64,000 nucleotides of DNA from Blastococcus litoris (GCF_003075095.1 NZ_QCZF01000010.1:98427-162426); one strand, 5' to 3'. Shown: positions 1 through 9,109, counted from the stretch's first letter. Notes: generated from the sequence alone by a model not told the origin. A program made the numbers and translations.

Positions 1-306
1 CGCGCCTCGACCCACCTGGAGTACACCGACATCGCCTACGTGCTGCCCGCGTCCCGCTGGGGCCAGGCGCTGTCCAGCGTCTACACGCAGGCGTGGCTGG
101 CGAAGTACCTGCAGCACGACCCGGCCGCCGACGACGCGCTGCTGGCGGAGAGCCTCCGGTACCTGGAGCCGGATGCGACCGGCACCTGGCGCCCCGTGGC
201 GCTGGACCGGTCCGAGCGGCTGAGCTTCTACTTCTGCTCCGGCTACGACCTCGCGACGGCGACCGGCCGGGCCGCCGACCACGACATCGCCGACGTGGGC
301 TGCTGA
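1..306 (+). CDS. C-terminal part of a hypothetical protein (5' end outside window)
   Basis: The reading frame is open from the first base to a TGA at 304-306, so only the last 101 residues of a longer protein are visible. The segment is soluble, rich in Tyr, Trp, Asp and Ala, and ends DVGC. It has no membrane segment and no motif I can name. Family unknown; a GTG at 40 is internal and unlikely to be the start, because coding character continues upstream of it. A promoter-like TACGCT at 313-318 just downstream suggests transcription restarts for the next gene. Confidence 0.6.
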   Translation, partial: RASTHLEYTDIAYVLPASRWGQALSSVYTQAWLAKYLQHDPAADDALLAESLRYLEPDATGTWRPVALDRSERLSFYFCSGYDLATATGRAADHDIADVGC

Positions 307-354
307 CGGCTCTACGCTGGTCGGGACGACCCGATCCGACCTGGGGAGACCCCG

Positions 355-525
355 ATGCTGCGCCTGCTGGGACTGCTGCTGGTGATCTGGCTGGCGATCA
401 CCGTGATCGGAGCGGTGGTGAAGGGGCTGTTCTGGCTCGCCGTCGTCGGCGTGCTGTTCTTCGCCGCGACGGCCGCTCTCGGCTGGAACAAGCGCCACGA
501 CCGGGCGCTGCCGCCCGGCCGGTGA
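355..525 (+). CDS. Small hydrophobic membrane protein (56 aa)
   Basis: A 56-residue protein with two adjoining hydrophobic stretches (about residues 3-22 and 25-43) and a short basic tail ending LPPGR, so it should form a membrane hairpin. The ATG at 355 is preceded by GGGGAG at 344-349, a good ribosome site, and by a TACGCT -10 element at 313-318, giving a leader of roughly 30 nt. Short proteins of this kind are common in actinobacteria and usually have no assigned function. Convergent with the next minus-strand gene, whose stop lies 7 bp away. Confidence 0.65.
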   Translation: MLRLLGLLLVIWLAITVIGAVVKGLFWLAVVGVLFFAATAALGWNKRHDRALPPGR

Positions 526-532
526 CCCGGGC

Positions 533-721
533 TCAGTCGCCGTCGGCGTCGCCGGACGCCCCGTCCCCGTAGGGGTGCACCCCGGCCGACCAGTCGACCG
601 GGGGCTGCCGCGGTTCGTTCTGCAGCTCGACCTGCTCGGCGACCGGGATGCGCGCGCTCGACACCAGCTCGTCGAGCGGGATGGAGTACCGCTGCTCCGC
701 CATGCCCGAAGCGTCAGGCAC
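533..721 (-). CDS. Small hypothetical protein (62 aa)
   Basis: A hydrophilic 62-residue protein starting at GTG 721, or at the internal ATG that gives MAEQRYSIPLDEL. Its C-terminus is rich in Gly and Asp (GDGASGDADGD). The start overlaps the end of the upstream minus-strand gene by 8 bp, which suggests translational coupling. The core has a normal amino-acid mix (SIPLDELVSSARIPVAEQVEL) rather than the Arg/Pro-rich look of spurious high-GC frames. No family recognised. Confidence 0.42.
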   Translation of the reverse strand: MPDASGMAEQRYSIPLDELVSSARIPVAEQVELQNEPRQPPVDWSAGVHPYGDGASGDADGD

Positions 722-1322
722 GGCCGGTCCGTTGTCCAGCGCGCCGCGACCGGTCGAGCACCGCGCGCGCCTGGTCCGGCCAGACGAGGGAGAAGACCCA
801 GACGTCGGGCGGGACCGAGCCGTGCGTGATCAGGGTGACCAGGCCGAGGTCCGCGACGGCCGCGAAACCCTCCCGCCTCCCGTGGAACCACAGGACGAAC
901 TCGTGGCCGTCGACGTCCGCGGTCTCCCGGTGCCAGCTGCGCTCGTCCATCAGCCGCCGGGCCACCCGGTCTCCGGTGTCGCCCGCCTGGTCCACCAGCT
1001 GCCGGACGGCGTCCCCCGACAACCCAGTCGGGATCCGCTGCAGCAGCAGCTCCACGACGGCGGTCGCCGCGGCCCGGTCCAGCGGCGGGTCCTGCGTCCA
1101 CCCGCCGTTCCGTCCGGGGCGGCACCCGCGGCGGGCCAGGGTGCGCACCGTCCAGGGCCGCGGGCCGCTGCGGTGCCCGGCGGGGCCGACGCTGATGTCG
1201 TCCCAGTACTCGGGCCCTGACCCGGCCCGCCCCTTGCCGGTCGACACGACCTCGACGGCACCGGAGGGGACCCAGCGGGGCAGCACCACGGGCATGTCCA
1301 GGTCGGCCAGGGACGTCGTCAC
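714..1322 (-). CDS. Hypothetical protein (202 aa)
   Basis: Soluble 202-residue protein with no signal peptide or membrane segment. It starts at GTG 1322 (MTTSLADLDMPVVLPRW). A basic middle part is followed by an ordered C-terminal half with alternating hydrophobic positions (HEFVLWFHGRREGFAAVADL), compatible with a small alpha/beta domain. No catalytic motif is evident and I do not recognise the family. It probably forms a two-gene unit with the 62-aa gene it overlaps, and is divergent from the serine hydrolase at 1392 with only 69 bp between starts. Confidence 0.6.
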   Translation of the reverse strand: MTTSLADLDMPVVLPRWVPSGAVEVVSTGKGRAGSGPEYWDDISVGPAGHRSGPRPWTVRTLARRGCRPGRNGGWTQDPPLDRAAATAVVELLLQRIPTGLSGDAVRQLVDQAGDTGDRVARRLMDERSWHRETADVDGHEFVLWFHGRREGFAAVADLGLVTLITHGSVPPDVWVFSLVWPDQARAVLDRSRRAGQRTGRA

Positions 1323-1377
1323 CCCGTCGGTGTACAGCCTGGCCGTCGGCCGGTCCAGGGCACCCGCCCGAATTGCC

Positions 1378-1383
1378 TACGCT
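1378..1383 (+). promoter_or_regulatory. -10 element of a leaderless promoter (serine hydrolase)
   Basis: TACGCT fits the actinobacterial TAnnnT -10 consensus. It is followed by 8 nt and then the GTG start at 1392; no Shine-Dalgarno sequence fits in that space, so the transcript probably starts at the initiation codon. Confidence 0.6.
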
Positions 1384-1391
1384 CGGCGCCC

Positions 1392-2774
1392 GTGACGACG
1401 ACCGCGACGATCCGCTCGGCCGCCCCCTACCTGCGGTCGTGGGTCGAGGCGCAGGCCGCGCACCGCCGGGTGCCCGGGGTGCAGGTGGCCGTCCGCTCCG
1501 GTGACGAGCTCGTCCTGTCGGCCGCCGTGGGTGTCGCCGACGAGACCACCGGCGCCCCGCTGACCACCGAGCACCTGTTCCCCGTCGCGTCGCACTCGAA
1601 GACCTTCACGGCCACCGCGGTGCTGCAGCTGGCCGAGGCCGGCCGGATCCGGCTCGACGACCCGATCGGCCGGCACGTGCCGGAGCTCGAGGGCTCGGAC
1701 GTCGCGGCGGTGACGGTCCGCGAGCTGCTCGGCCACCAGGGCGGCGTCGTCCGCGACGGGGCGCGCGCCGACTTCTGGCAGCTGGAGCAGCCCTTCCCCG
1801 ACCGGGACGGCGTGCTGCGCGAGGTCCTGCGGGCCGGAGCCGTGCACCGCCGCAACGAGCACTTCAAGTACTCCAACGCCGGCTACGGGCTCCTCGGCAT
1901 GGCCGTCGAGGCGGTGACCGGGACCTCGTACGCCGACCACCTGCGCCGTGCCGTGGTCGAGCCGCTCGGGCTGCGCCGCACCGGCCCGGACCACGACCCG
2001 GCCCGCGCCGGCGAGTACGCCGCGGGGCACACGGGCCTGCTGCTGGGCGCCACCACCCGGGAGACGATCGCGCCGGCCCCCACCGGGGCCATGGCAGCGG
2101 CCACCGGCTTCTGGTCCACCGCGGAGGACCTCTGCACGTACGGGGCGGCCCACTTCCTCGGCGACGAGAGGCTGCTCACCGACGGCTCCAAGCGGCTGAT
2201 GCAGCGGCTGGAGTCGGTGGTGACGGCGTACGGGCGCGAGGTCGGCCGGTACGGCGTCGGCATGGCGCTGCAGGAGGTCGGCGAGCGGCAGCTCGTGGGG
2301 CACAGCGGCGGCTATCCCGGCCACATCACGCTCACGCTGGTCGACCCGGTCGGCCGGCTGGTCGTCAGCGTGCTGACCAACGCCGTCGACGGGCCGGCGG
2401 AGGGCCTCGCGGTCGGGCTGGTCAAGCTGGTCGACCTGGCGCTGGCACCGCGCGCCGAGGTGGCGGCCCCGCCCGCCGGCGCACCGACGACGTCGTTCAC
2501 CGGCCGGTTCGCGAGCCTGTGGGGTGTCCTGGACGTGGCGGAGCTGGGCGGTCGCCTGGTGCTCGTCCGGCCGACGGCAGACGACCCGCTGCCGGGTGCG
2601 GAGGAGCTCGAGGTGGTGGACGACGACACCCTGCGGGTCGCCGCGCAGCCCGGTTTCGGCCCGGCCGGCGAGCTCGTCCCGGTGCAGCGCGACGCGGCCG
2701 GCCGCGCCGTCTCGCTGAGGCTGGGCGGGGTCACCCACCGCCGGCTCGCCGGGACCCCGGCTCGCCGGACGTGA
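1392..2774 (+). CDS. Class C beta-lactamase-fold serine hydrolase
   Basis: A 460-residue member of the penicillin-binding/class C beta-lactamase family (beta-lactamases, D-Ala-D-Ala peptidases and esterases share this fold). The catalytic signature is complete: SxxK at residues 67-70 (SHSK, nucleophile Ser67), YxN at 160-162 (YSN) and the HSGG triad at 304-307. There is no signal peptide, so it should act in the cytoplasm, which argues for an esterase or peptidase role over cell-wall work or secreted lactamase activity. About 90 residues after the catalytic domain resemble the C-terminal lipocalin-like extension of such hydrolases. Expression appears leaderless from GTG 1392. The substrate cannot be inferred. 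Confidence 0.88.
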   Translation: MTTTATIRSAAPYLRSWVEAQAAHRRVPGVQVAVRSGDELVLSAAVGVADETTGAPLTTEHLFPVASHSKTFTATAVLQLAEAGRIRLDDPIGRHVPELEGSDVAAVTVRELLGHQGGVVRDGARADFWQLEQPFPDRDGVLREVLRAGAVHRRNEHFKYSNAGYGLLGMAVEAVTGTSYADHLRRAVVEPLGLRRTGPDHDPARAGEYAAGHTGLLLGATTRETIAPAPTGAMAAATGFWSTAEDLCTYGAAHFLGDERLLTDGSKRLMQRLESVVTAYGREVGRYGVGMALQEVGERQLVGHSGGYPGHITLTLVDPVGRLVVSVLTNAVDGPAEGLAVGLVKLVDLALAPRAEVAAPPAGAPTTSFTGRFASLWGVLDVAELGGRLVLVRPTADDPLPGAEELEVVDDDTLRVAAQPGFGPAGELVPVQRDAAGRAVSLRLGGVTHRRLAGTPARRT

Positions 2775-2868
2775 GCTCGGGGCACAGGGGCCGACCGTCG
2801 GCTCTGCGCCCGTACGCCCGTCCTACGCTGGGTTCGTCCCCCACCCGGGGTCTGACCGGAGGAGCCCC

Positions 2869-3762
2869 GTGACGACTGACGAGGTCGACGTCCAGGGGAT
2901 CGATCTGGAGGCGACGCTCGGCGCGCTCGCCTGGCTGCCCGGGGACCCGACGCTGCGCACGGCACCGGGGCGGTTCGAGCGGGCGACGCTGACCCCGGAC
3001 GGGCCCGGTGGGCTCGTCGTCACGTGGTCCGGGTCGGCGGCCCGCATCGAGGCCGGCGGTCCTGGCGGCACCTGGCTGCTGACCCGCGCGCCGGGCCTGC
3101 TCGGGCTGCTGGACGACGTGACCGGGTTCGATCCGCGCGAGCAGCCCGTGCGGGATCTGTGGCGCCGGAACCGAGGCCGACGCATCGCCCGGACCAGCAC
3201 CCTCTGGCACGACGCGGCCTACCTGATCGTGCAGCAGCGGATCAGCCGGGTGGACGCGGCGGCGCAGTGGAAACGGCTGGTGCACGGCTACGGCTCGCCC
3301 TCGGAGACGGTGCCCGGGCTGGTCCACCCGCCGGACCCGGCGACGGTCGGACGGTTGGGCTCGGCGGACTTCCACCGGCTCGGGATCGACCGCCGGCGGG
3401 CCGAGCACCTGGTGTCCGCAGCCCGGGCTGCGCGGGCACTGGCGCCGCTCGTGGACCGCCCGTTCGAGGAGGCGCTGCCCGCGGTCCGGTCGGTCCGCGG
3501 CCTGGGCCCCTGGACGTGCAGCTGCCTCGGCGCGCGCTGCTGGGGCGACCGGGACATCGCGATCGTCGGGGACGACGGCATCCCGTCGATGGTCGCGTGG
3601 ACGCTGGCCGGTGAGCCGCGGGCCGACGATGCTCGCATGCTCGAGCTGCTCGAGCCCCACCGCCCGCACCGGCAGCGCGTGCTCCAGCTCGTGCTCGCCG
3701 GCGGCCGACGCCCACCGCGGTACGGCCCACGGAGGCGTGCGAACGACATCCGTGGCCGCTGA
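2869..3762 (+). CDS. AlkA-like HhH-GPD DNA-3-methyladenine glycosylase
   Basis: A 297-residue HhH-GPD base-excision glycosylase, closest in layout to AlkA: an N-terminal alpha/beta part, then the helical domain. The helix-hairpin-helix turn reads RGLGPWT at 210-216. The AlkA-type catalytic aspartate follows in GDDGIP (Asp235/236). There is no Cys-x6-Cys iron-sulfur loop, which separates it from MutY/Nth. It should remove alkylated purines. The GTG start has a strong ribosome site (GGAGGAG at 2859-2865), and TACGCT at 2824-2829 is a likely -10. It is one of three DNA glycosylases in the window, with Nei2 and YcaQ. The exact lesion is inferred from the family. Confidence 0.82.
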   Translation: MTTDEVDVQGIDLEATLGALAWLPGDPTLRTAPGRFERATLTPDGPGGLVVTWSGSAARIEAGGPGGTWLLTRAPGLLGLLDDVTGFDPREQPVRDLWRRNRGRRIARTSTLWHDAAYLIVQQRISRVDAAAQWKRLVHGYGSPSETVPGLVHPPDPATVGRLGSADFHRLGIDRRRAEHLVSAARAARALAPLVDRPFEEALPAVRSVRGLGPWTCSCLGARCWGDRDIAIVGDDGIPSMVAWTLAGEPRADDARMLELLEPHRPHRQRVLQLVLAGGRRPPRYGPRRRANDIRGR

Positions 3763-3929
3763 CCCACCGGCCTGCCCGTCACCTGCGCGCTCCGTGGTCG
3801 TTCGAGTTCTCGACGTGGCTCGCCGCCCGTGCGCCTGACGGGAGTCGGACGGCCCTGCGGTCGCGGCCGCGGCGCGGATGGGACACGTTCTCCTCTAGGG
3901 TTCGCGTCCCCGAGGAGAGGTGGGCAGGA

Positions 3930-6191
3930 GTGAGCCGACTGCAGGTGGGCGATGGGGCCTCCCTGATCGTGCTGGTCGACGCCTCGAGCGACACCGAACG
4001 CCGGCTGGTCCAGGCCGCGCTCGCGGAGGAGGCGTCCGGCCGGACCGCGACGGTGCTCCCCCTGCGCGGGTCGGCCCTCGAGCAGCCGCTGTCCGGCGCC
4101 GACCCGGACACCGTGGTGACCGCGCTCCGCGTCGCCTGGACGCCGCGGCACCCGGTGGGCCACGAGGAGGACGGCCGGCGGCGCAGGGGCCGCTGGTCGG
4201 CGGCCATGCCCTCGTTGCGCCGCCGCCCTCCCGGGCCGCTGCAGAAGCTGGCGCTCGACCGGGACCCTGACCGCGCGCAGGTGGTGCTGGCGGCGCCGGC
4301 GACCGTCGCCGAGCTGGCCGGGCGGTGGTCGGGCAACGGGTCGCTGCCCGACTTCGTCGCCCAGCAGGCGTCCCTCGCCCTCGACCGGGCCGAGCGGGGC
4401 GTCGTCGGCGAGCGGGTGAAGGTCCCCCGGCACGTGGTCGAGGCGATCGAGGCCAGCCCCGAGTTCCGCCGCGAGCTGTCCGCGCTCGCCGAGCGCCTGG
4501 ACTGCCCCGAGGACGAGCTGCGCGCCCGCGCCACGAGCGCGCTGGACGGGCTGGTGGCCGCCGTCGACCCGGCCGCCGTCGAGGTGTTCACCGGCATGTT
4601 CCGGCCGCTGCACTCACGGGCGTGGGACGTGCAGGCCGACACCGACGGGCTCGCCCGGCTGCGGGAGCTCAACCGCCGGCACCCGCTGGTCTTCCTGCCC
4701 AGCCACCGCTCCTACGTCGACCCACTGGTGCTCGCCGACGTCCTCGCCGCGCACGACTTCCCCCGCAACCACGTGCTGGGCGGGGACAACCTGAGCTTCT
4801 GGCCGGTCGGTCCGCTGGCGAAGCGCGCGGGGATCGTCTTCATCCGCCGCAGCTTCGGCGACGACCAGGTCTACAAGCTCGCCGTCCGCGAGTACTTCGC
4901 GTTCCTGCTGTCCAAGCGCTTCAACCTCGAGTGGTACATGGAGGGCGGCCGTTCCCGGACGGGCAAGCTGCGCCCCCCGCGGCACGGGCTGCTGCGCTAC
5001 GTCGCCGACGCCGTCGAGCGCCGCCGGGTCGACGACGTCCTCCTCGTGCCGGTGGCCATCACCTACGACCAGCTCCGCGAGGTCTCGCTGATGGCGGCCG
5101 AGCAGGGCGGTGCCGCCAAGCGCGGCGAGGGCCTGTCGTGGCTGGCCTCCTACGCGCGCGAGCAGGTGAGCACGCCGCTGGGCACCGTGCACGTCGCGTT
5201 CGCCGAGCCGCTGTCCCTCGCGGCGGCGCTGGCCGCGGGGGCGGACCCGTCCGACCCCGACGCCCGGCGGCTGACGCTGCAGAAGGTCGCCTTCCAGGTG
5301 GCCGTGGGCATCAACTCCGTGACGCCGGCGACCGCGACGGCGCTGGTCACCCTGGCGCTGCTGGGGGTCCGCGACCGGGCGCTCACGCTCGGCCAGGTGC
5401 GCCGGGTGGTGGAGCCGCTGCTCGACTTCCTCGACGAGCGGGAGCTGCCGCACTCCGGCGGTGCGCTGCGCACCTTCCGCGGGGTGCGGCAGGTGCTCAC
5501 CACGCTGGCCGGCCAGGGCGTCGTCACCGTCTACGACGGCGGCGAGGAGCCGGTGCACGCCATCGAGCGCGGCCAGCACCTGGTGGCCGCCTTCTACCGC
5601 AACAGCGCCATCCACCACGTCGTCGACCGGGCGATCGCCGAGCTGGTCATGCTCGGGGACCCGGTCGACCGCTGGGACGAGGCGTTCCGGCTGCGCGACC
5701 AGCTGAAGTTCGAGTTCTTCTTCCCGGAGCGCGACGCCTACCGGGAGCGGATCGGCGCGGAGCTCGAGCGCCTGGACCCGGAGTGGGAGACCGCCGACGG
5801 CCGCGAGGTGCTCTGCCGGGCGCCGCTCCTGGTGGCCCACCGGGTGCTGCGCTCGTTCGTCGACGCGCAGCTGGTGGTGGCCGAGCGGCTGGCGGCGAGG
5901 GATCCCCGCACGCCGGTCGTCGAGCCGGAATTCCTCGCCGAGTGCAGCGGGATGGGTCAGCAGATGCTGCTGCAGGGCCGGCTGCACGGGCCGGAGTCGC
6001 TGTCACGCGAGCTGTTCGCCACCGCGATGCAGCTGGCCCGCAACCTCGACCTGGTGGACCCCGGCCGCGAGGAGCTGGCCCGCAACCGGCAGGAGTGGGC
6101 GGCGCAGGTGCGCGACGTCGTCCGCCGCGTGGTCGTCATCGACGAGCTGGACGCCGCCGCACGGCGGGAGAGCGTGGGAGTGGAGCCGTGA
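3930..6191 (+). CDS. plsB: Glycerol-3-phosphate 1-O-acyltransferase
   Basis: A 753-residue PlsB-type acyltransferase that transfers a fatty acyl group to sn-1 of glycerol-3-phosphate, the first committed step of phospholipid and triacylglycerol synthesis, at the inner membrane. The catalytic H(x)4D is in SHRSYVD (His259, Asp264). The phosphate-binding motif is MEGGRSRTGK (from residue 337), and GGDNLSFWPVGPL lies between them. Length matches mycobacterial PlsB2 (about 790). The ends lack catalytic motifs, as usual for PlsB. The GTG at 3930 follows a leader with a TAGGGT -10 at 3896-3901 and purine-rich GAGGAG. Its TGA overlaps the GTG of the next gene (GTGA), so the two should be co-translated. 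Confidence 0.92.
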   Translation: MSRLQVGDGASLIVLVDASSDTERRLVQAALAEEASGRTATVLPLRGSALEQPLSGADPDTVVTALRVAWTPRHPVGHEEDGRRRRGRWSAAMPSLRRRPPGPLQKLALDRDPDRAQVVLAAPATVAELAGRWSGNGSLPDFVAQQASLALDRAERGVVGERVKVPRHVVEAIEASPEFRRELSALAERLDCPEDELRARATSALDGLVAAVDPAAVEVFTGMFRPLHSRAWDVQADTDGLARLRELNRRHPLVFLPSHRSYVDPLVLADVLAAHDFPRNHVLGGDNLSFWPVGPLAKRAGIVFIRRSFGDDQVYKLAVREYFAFLLSKRFNLEWYMEGGRSRTGKLRPPRHGLLRYVADAVERRRVDDVLLVPVAITYDQLREVSLMAAEQGGAAKRGEGLSWLASYAREQVSTPLGTVHVAFAEPLSLAAALAAGADPSDPDARRLTLQKVAFQVAVGINSVTPATATALVTLALLGVRDRALTLGQVRRVVEPLLDFLDERELPHSGGALRTFRGVRQVLTTLAGQGVVTVYDGGEEPVHAIERGQHLVAAFYRNSAIHHVVDRAIAELVMLGDPVDRWDEAFRLRDQLKFEFFFPERDAYRERIGAELERLDPEWETADGREVLCRAPLLVAHRVLRSFVDAQLVVAERLAARDPRTPVVEPEFLAECSGMGQQMLLQGRLHGPESLSRELFATAMQLARNLDLVDPGREELARNRQEWAAQVRDVVRRVVVIDELDAAARRESVGVEP

Positions 6192-9109
6192 GCAGCGAGC
6201 AGGAACCGGCCACGACCGCCCGGGCGGGCGAGTGGAGCGAGGAGCAGCTGCTCGCCGACGTCGAGGCGGCACCGCGCGGCCCTCGCGTCGGCGCGTTCTT
6301 CGACTTCGACGGCACGGTCATCGACGGGTACTCGCTGGCCGCCTTCGCCCGGCACCACCTGCGCTCGCTGCACGTGACGCCCGCCGACCTCGGGCAGCTG
6401 CTGCTGACCGGCCTGCGCGGGGTGACGACCGAGGAGGACTTCGAGCGGTTCACCGTCGCCGGCATGAAGGCGTGGGCCGGGCGCAGCGAGGACGAGCTGG
6501 TCGAGCTCGGCGAGCGGCTGTTCGTGCAGGGCATCGCCGGCTCGCTGTACCCGGAGGCCTGGCGGCTGGTCACCGCGCACCTGCGAGCGGGGCACACCGT
6601 CGTCCTCGCGTCGTCGGCGACCCGCTTCCAGGTGGAGCCGGCCGCCCGCGCCATGGGGGTGGAGCACATCCTGGTGTCGCCGGTCGAGATCGTGGACGGC
6701 ATCTGCACCGGCCGGCCCGGGGGCCCGCTGCTGTGGCGCGCGGGCAAGGCCACCGCGGTGCGGGCGTTCGCCGAGGAGCACGGCATCGACCTGACGCGGA
6801 GCTTCGCCTACTCCAACGGCGACGAGGACGTGCCGTTCCTCCGCACCGCAGGCCGCTCCCGGGCGCTCAACCCGGGCAGCGGTCTGGAGGCTGCCGCCCG
6901 GCACTACTCGTGGCCGATCGCCCGGTTCCGCTCCCGCGGCCGCGGGGGGCCCGCCGAGCTCGCCCGGACGGCTGCCGGGATCGGCGGCATGCTGGGCGGC
7001 TTCGCCACCGGCGTGGCCATCGGCGCGCTCAGCGGCTCGCGGCGCGAGGCGGTCGACCTCGGCATCACGCTCGGCGGCGAGCTGGGCAGCGCGCTCGCCG
7101 GCGTGCGGCTCGACGTCCAGGGCGCCGAGCACCTGGCCACGCGGCCGGCTGTCTACCTGTTCAACCACCAGAGCCAGCTCGACGTGCTCGTGCTGGCCAA
7201 GCTGCTGCGCGGCGGGTTCACGGCGGTCGCCAAGAAGGAGCTGGCGAACACGCCGGGCTTCGGGCTGGCGTTCCGGCTGGCCGACGTCGCGTTCGTCGAC
7301 CGCGGCGACCCGGCGAAGGCGCGCCAGGCGCTGGAACCGGCGGTCCAACGGCTGCGGGAGGGCATCTCGCTGGTGATCGCGCCGGAGGGGACGCGCTCGG
7401 CGACGCCGAACCTCGGCCCGTTCAAGAAGGGCGCGTTCCACGTCGCCATGCAGGCCGGGGTGCCGGTCGTGCCGATCGTGATCCGCAACGCCGGCGAGCT
7501 GATGTGGCGGGGCGCGGCCACCATCCACTCGGGCACCGTGCAGGTACGGGTGCTGCCGCCGATCCCGACCGACGGGTGGACGGTCGAGGACATCGACGCC
7601 CGGGTGGCGGAGGTCCGCGCCCAGTACCTCGACACCCTGGCCAACTGGTCGGGACGCAGCGACCGCCCCGTCGAGGTCACCGAGGCCGGCGCCGACGACG
7701 GGGCCGCCGCTCCCCCGGCCACGCCGCTGGACTGGGGCATCTCACCGGAGATGAACCCCCTCGAGACGGCGATGTGGCGGGCGGAGGTGGCCGACCCGCG
7801 GCTGCGCAGCAACGTCACCCTGCTCGAGCTGCTGGAGCCCGCACCCGAGTGGGAGCGGCTGCGCGGGGCGCACGAGTGGGCCTCGCGGATGGTGCCCCGG
7901 ATGCGCCAGCGGGTGGTCGAGCCGGCTCTCGGCGTGGGCGCGCCGCGGTGGGTGACGGTCGCCGAGCTCGACCTCGAGCACCACGTGCGGCGGGTGCGGC
8001 TGGAGGCTCCCGGCTCGATGCGGCAGCTGCTCGACGTCGTCGGCGAGTTCGCCGCCGCGCCGCTGGACCGCGACCGCCCGCTGTGGGAGGTGCTGCTGGT
8101 CGAGGGACTGGAGGACGGGCGCGCGGGTTACGTCGTCAAGACCCACCACAGCACCACCGACGGCCTGGGCGCGGTGCAGCTGATGAGCCTGCTGCACAGC
8201 CGGACCGCCGAGCACGACCCGTCCCGCCCGGAGCCGCCGGTGCCCGCGCCCGGGGACGCCTCGCCCGTGGGCGTGCTGCGGGACCAGATCGTCGGTACCG
8301 CGAAGTCGGTACCGCTGGCCGCGCTGCGGCGCGGTGTCGGCGCGCTGGGCACCCTGCGGCGGCCGTGGGAGGCCGCGACCTCCGCCGTCGACGCCGCACG
8401 GTCGGCGACCTCGACGCTGTCGCCGCCGAAGAGCGGCTCGTCGCTGCTGACGCCGCGCGGGGGCGGCTGGCACTTCGAGGTGGCGGAGGTGCCGCTGGCC
8501 GACCTCAAGGCCGGGTCCAAGGCGGCCGGCGGCTCGCTCAACGACGGCCTCCTCGCCGCCGTCGTGGGTGGGTTCCGGCGCTACCACGAGCGGCTGGGGG
8601 CGCCCGCGGAGACGCTGACCCTGGGCATCCCGATCAGCCTGCGCGCGCAGGACGACCCGCAGGGCGGGAACCGGTTCACCGGCGCCCGGTTGCCGGCGTC
8701 GCTGGCCGAGCCGGACCCGGCGACGCGGATCAAGGCGATCCGCGAGTTCGTGCTGTCGGCGCGGAACGAGAGCGGCTCCGGCGTGCTCGACGACCTGGTC
8801 GGGCCGATCCTGGGGTGGCTGCCGGCGCCGGTGATCGGAGCGCTGTCCGGCTCGCTGACCAGCGCGAACGACGTGCAGGTGTCGAACATGCCGGGGGTGT
8901 CGCACCCGGTCTACATCGCCGGCTCCCGCATCGTGCGGATGTTCCCCTTCGGTCCGCTGCCCGGGTGCGCGGCGATGATCACGCTGCTCTCGCACGAGGA
9001 CACGTGCTGCATCGGGATCAACGTCGACGCCGCCGCGGTGACCGACCCGGGCGGGCTGGTCGCCGATCTGCAGGCCGGGCTGGACGAGGTCGTGGCGCTG
9101 GGCCGCTGA
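6188..9109 (+). CDS. Triple fusion: HAD phosphatase / PlsC acyltransferase / wax ester-diacylglycerol acyltransferase
   Basis: A single 973-residue polypeptide with three complete domains. Residues ~33-265 are a SerB-like HAD hydrolase: DFDGT at 39-43, a VVLASSAT motif II, a conserved Lys, and SNGDEDVPF as motif III. Residues ~300-480 are a PlsC 1-acylglycerol-3-phosphate acyltransferase: NHQSQLD at 326-332 (His327, Asp332) and EGTR at 400-403. Residues ~505-973 are a WS/DGAT: PLWE, the catalytic HHSTTDG at 653-659, and the structural SLNDGLLAAV motif. Mycobacteria carry HAD-PlsC and a WS/DGAT as separate neighbours after plsB2; here they are fused. Start GTG 6188 overlaps the plsB stop. Expected reactions: lysophosphatidate to phosphatidate, a dephosphorylation, and diacylglycerol to triacylglycerol. 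Which lipid phosphate the HAD domain uses is inference. Confidence 0.93.
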   Translation: MSSEQEPATTARAGEWSEEQLLADVEAAPRGPRVGAFFDFDGTVIDGYSLAAFARHHLRSLHVTPADLGQLLLTGLRGVTTEEDFERFTVAGMKAWAGRSEDELVELGERLFVQGIAGSLYPEAWRLVTAHLRAGHTVVLASSATRFQVEPAARAMGVEHILVSPVEIVDGICTGRPGGPLLWRAGKATAVRAFAEEHGIDLTRSFAYSNGDEDVPFLRTAGRSRALNPGSGLEAAARHYSWPIARFRSRGRGGPAELARTAAGIGGMLGGFATGVAIGALSGSRREAVDLGITLGGELGSALAGVRLDVQGAEHLATRPAVYLFNHQSQLDVLVLAKLLRGGFTAVAKKELANTPGFGLAFRLADVAFVDRGDPAKARQALEPAVQRLREGISLVIAPEGTRSATPNLGPFKKGAFHVAMQAGVPVVPIVIRNAGELMWRGAATIHSGTVQVRVLPPIPTDGWTVEDIDARVAEVRAQYLDTLANWSGRSDRPVEVTEAGADDGAAAPPATPLDWGISPEMNPLETAMWRAEVADPRLRSNVTLLELLEPAPEWERLRGAHEWASRMVPRMRQRVVEPALGVGAPRWVTVAELDLEHHVRRVRLEAPGSMRQLLDVVGEFAAAPLDRDRPLWEVLLVEGLEDGRAGYVVKTHHSTTDGLGAVQLMSLLHSRTAEHDPSRPEPPVPAPGDASPVGVLRDQIVGTAKSVPLAALRRGVGALGTLRRPWEAATSAVDAARSATSTLSPPKSGSSLLTPRGGGWHFEVAEVPLADLKAGSKAAGGSLNDGLLAAVVGGFRRYHERLGAPAETLTLGIPISLRAQDDPQGGNRFTGARLPASLAEPDPATRIKAIREFVLSARNESGSGVLDDLVGPILGWLPAPVIGALSGSLTSANDVQVSNMPGVSHPVYIAGSRIVRMFPFGPLPGCAAMITLLSHEDTCCIGINVDAAAVTDPGGLVADLQAGLDEVVALGR

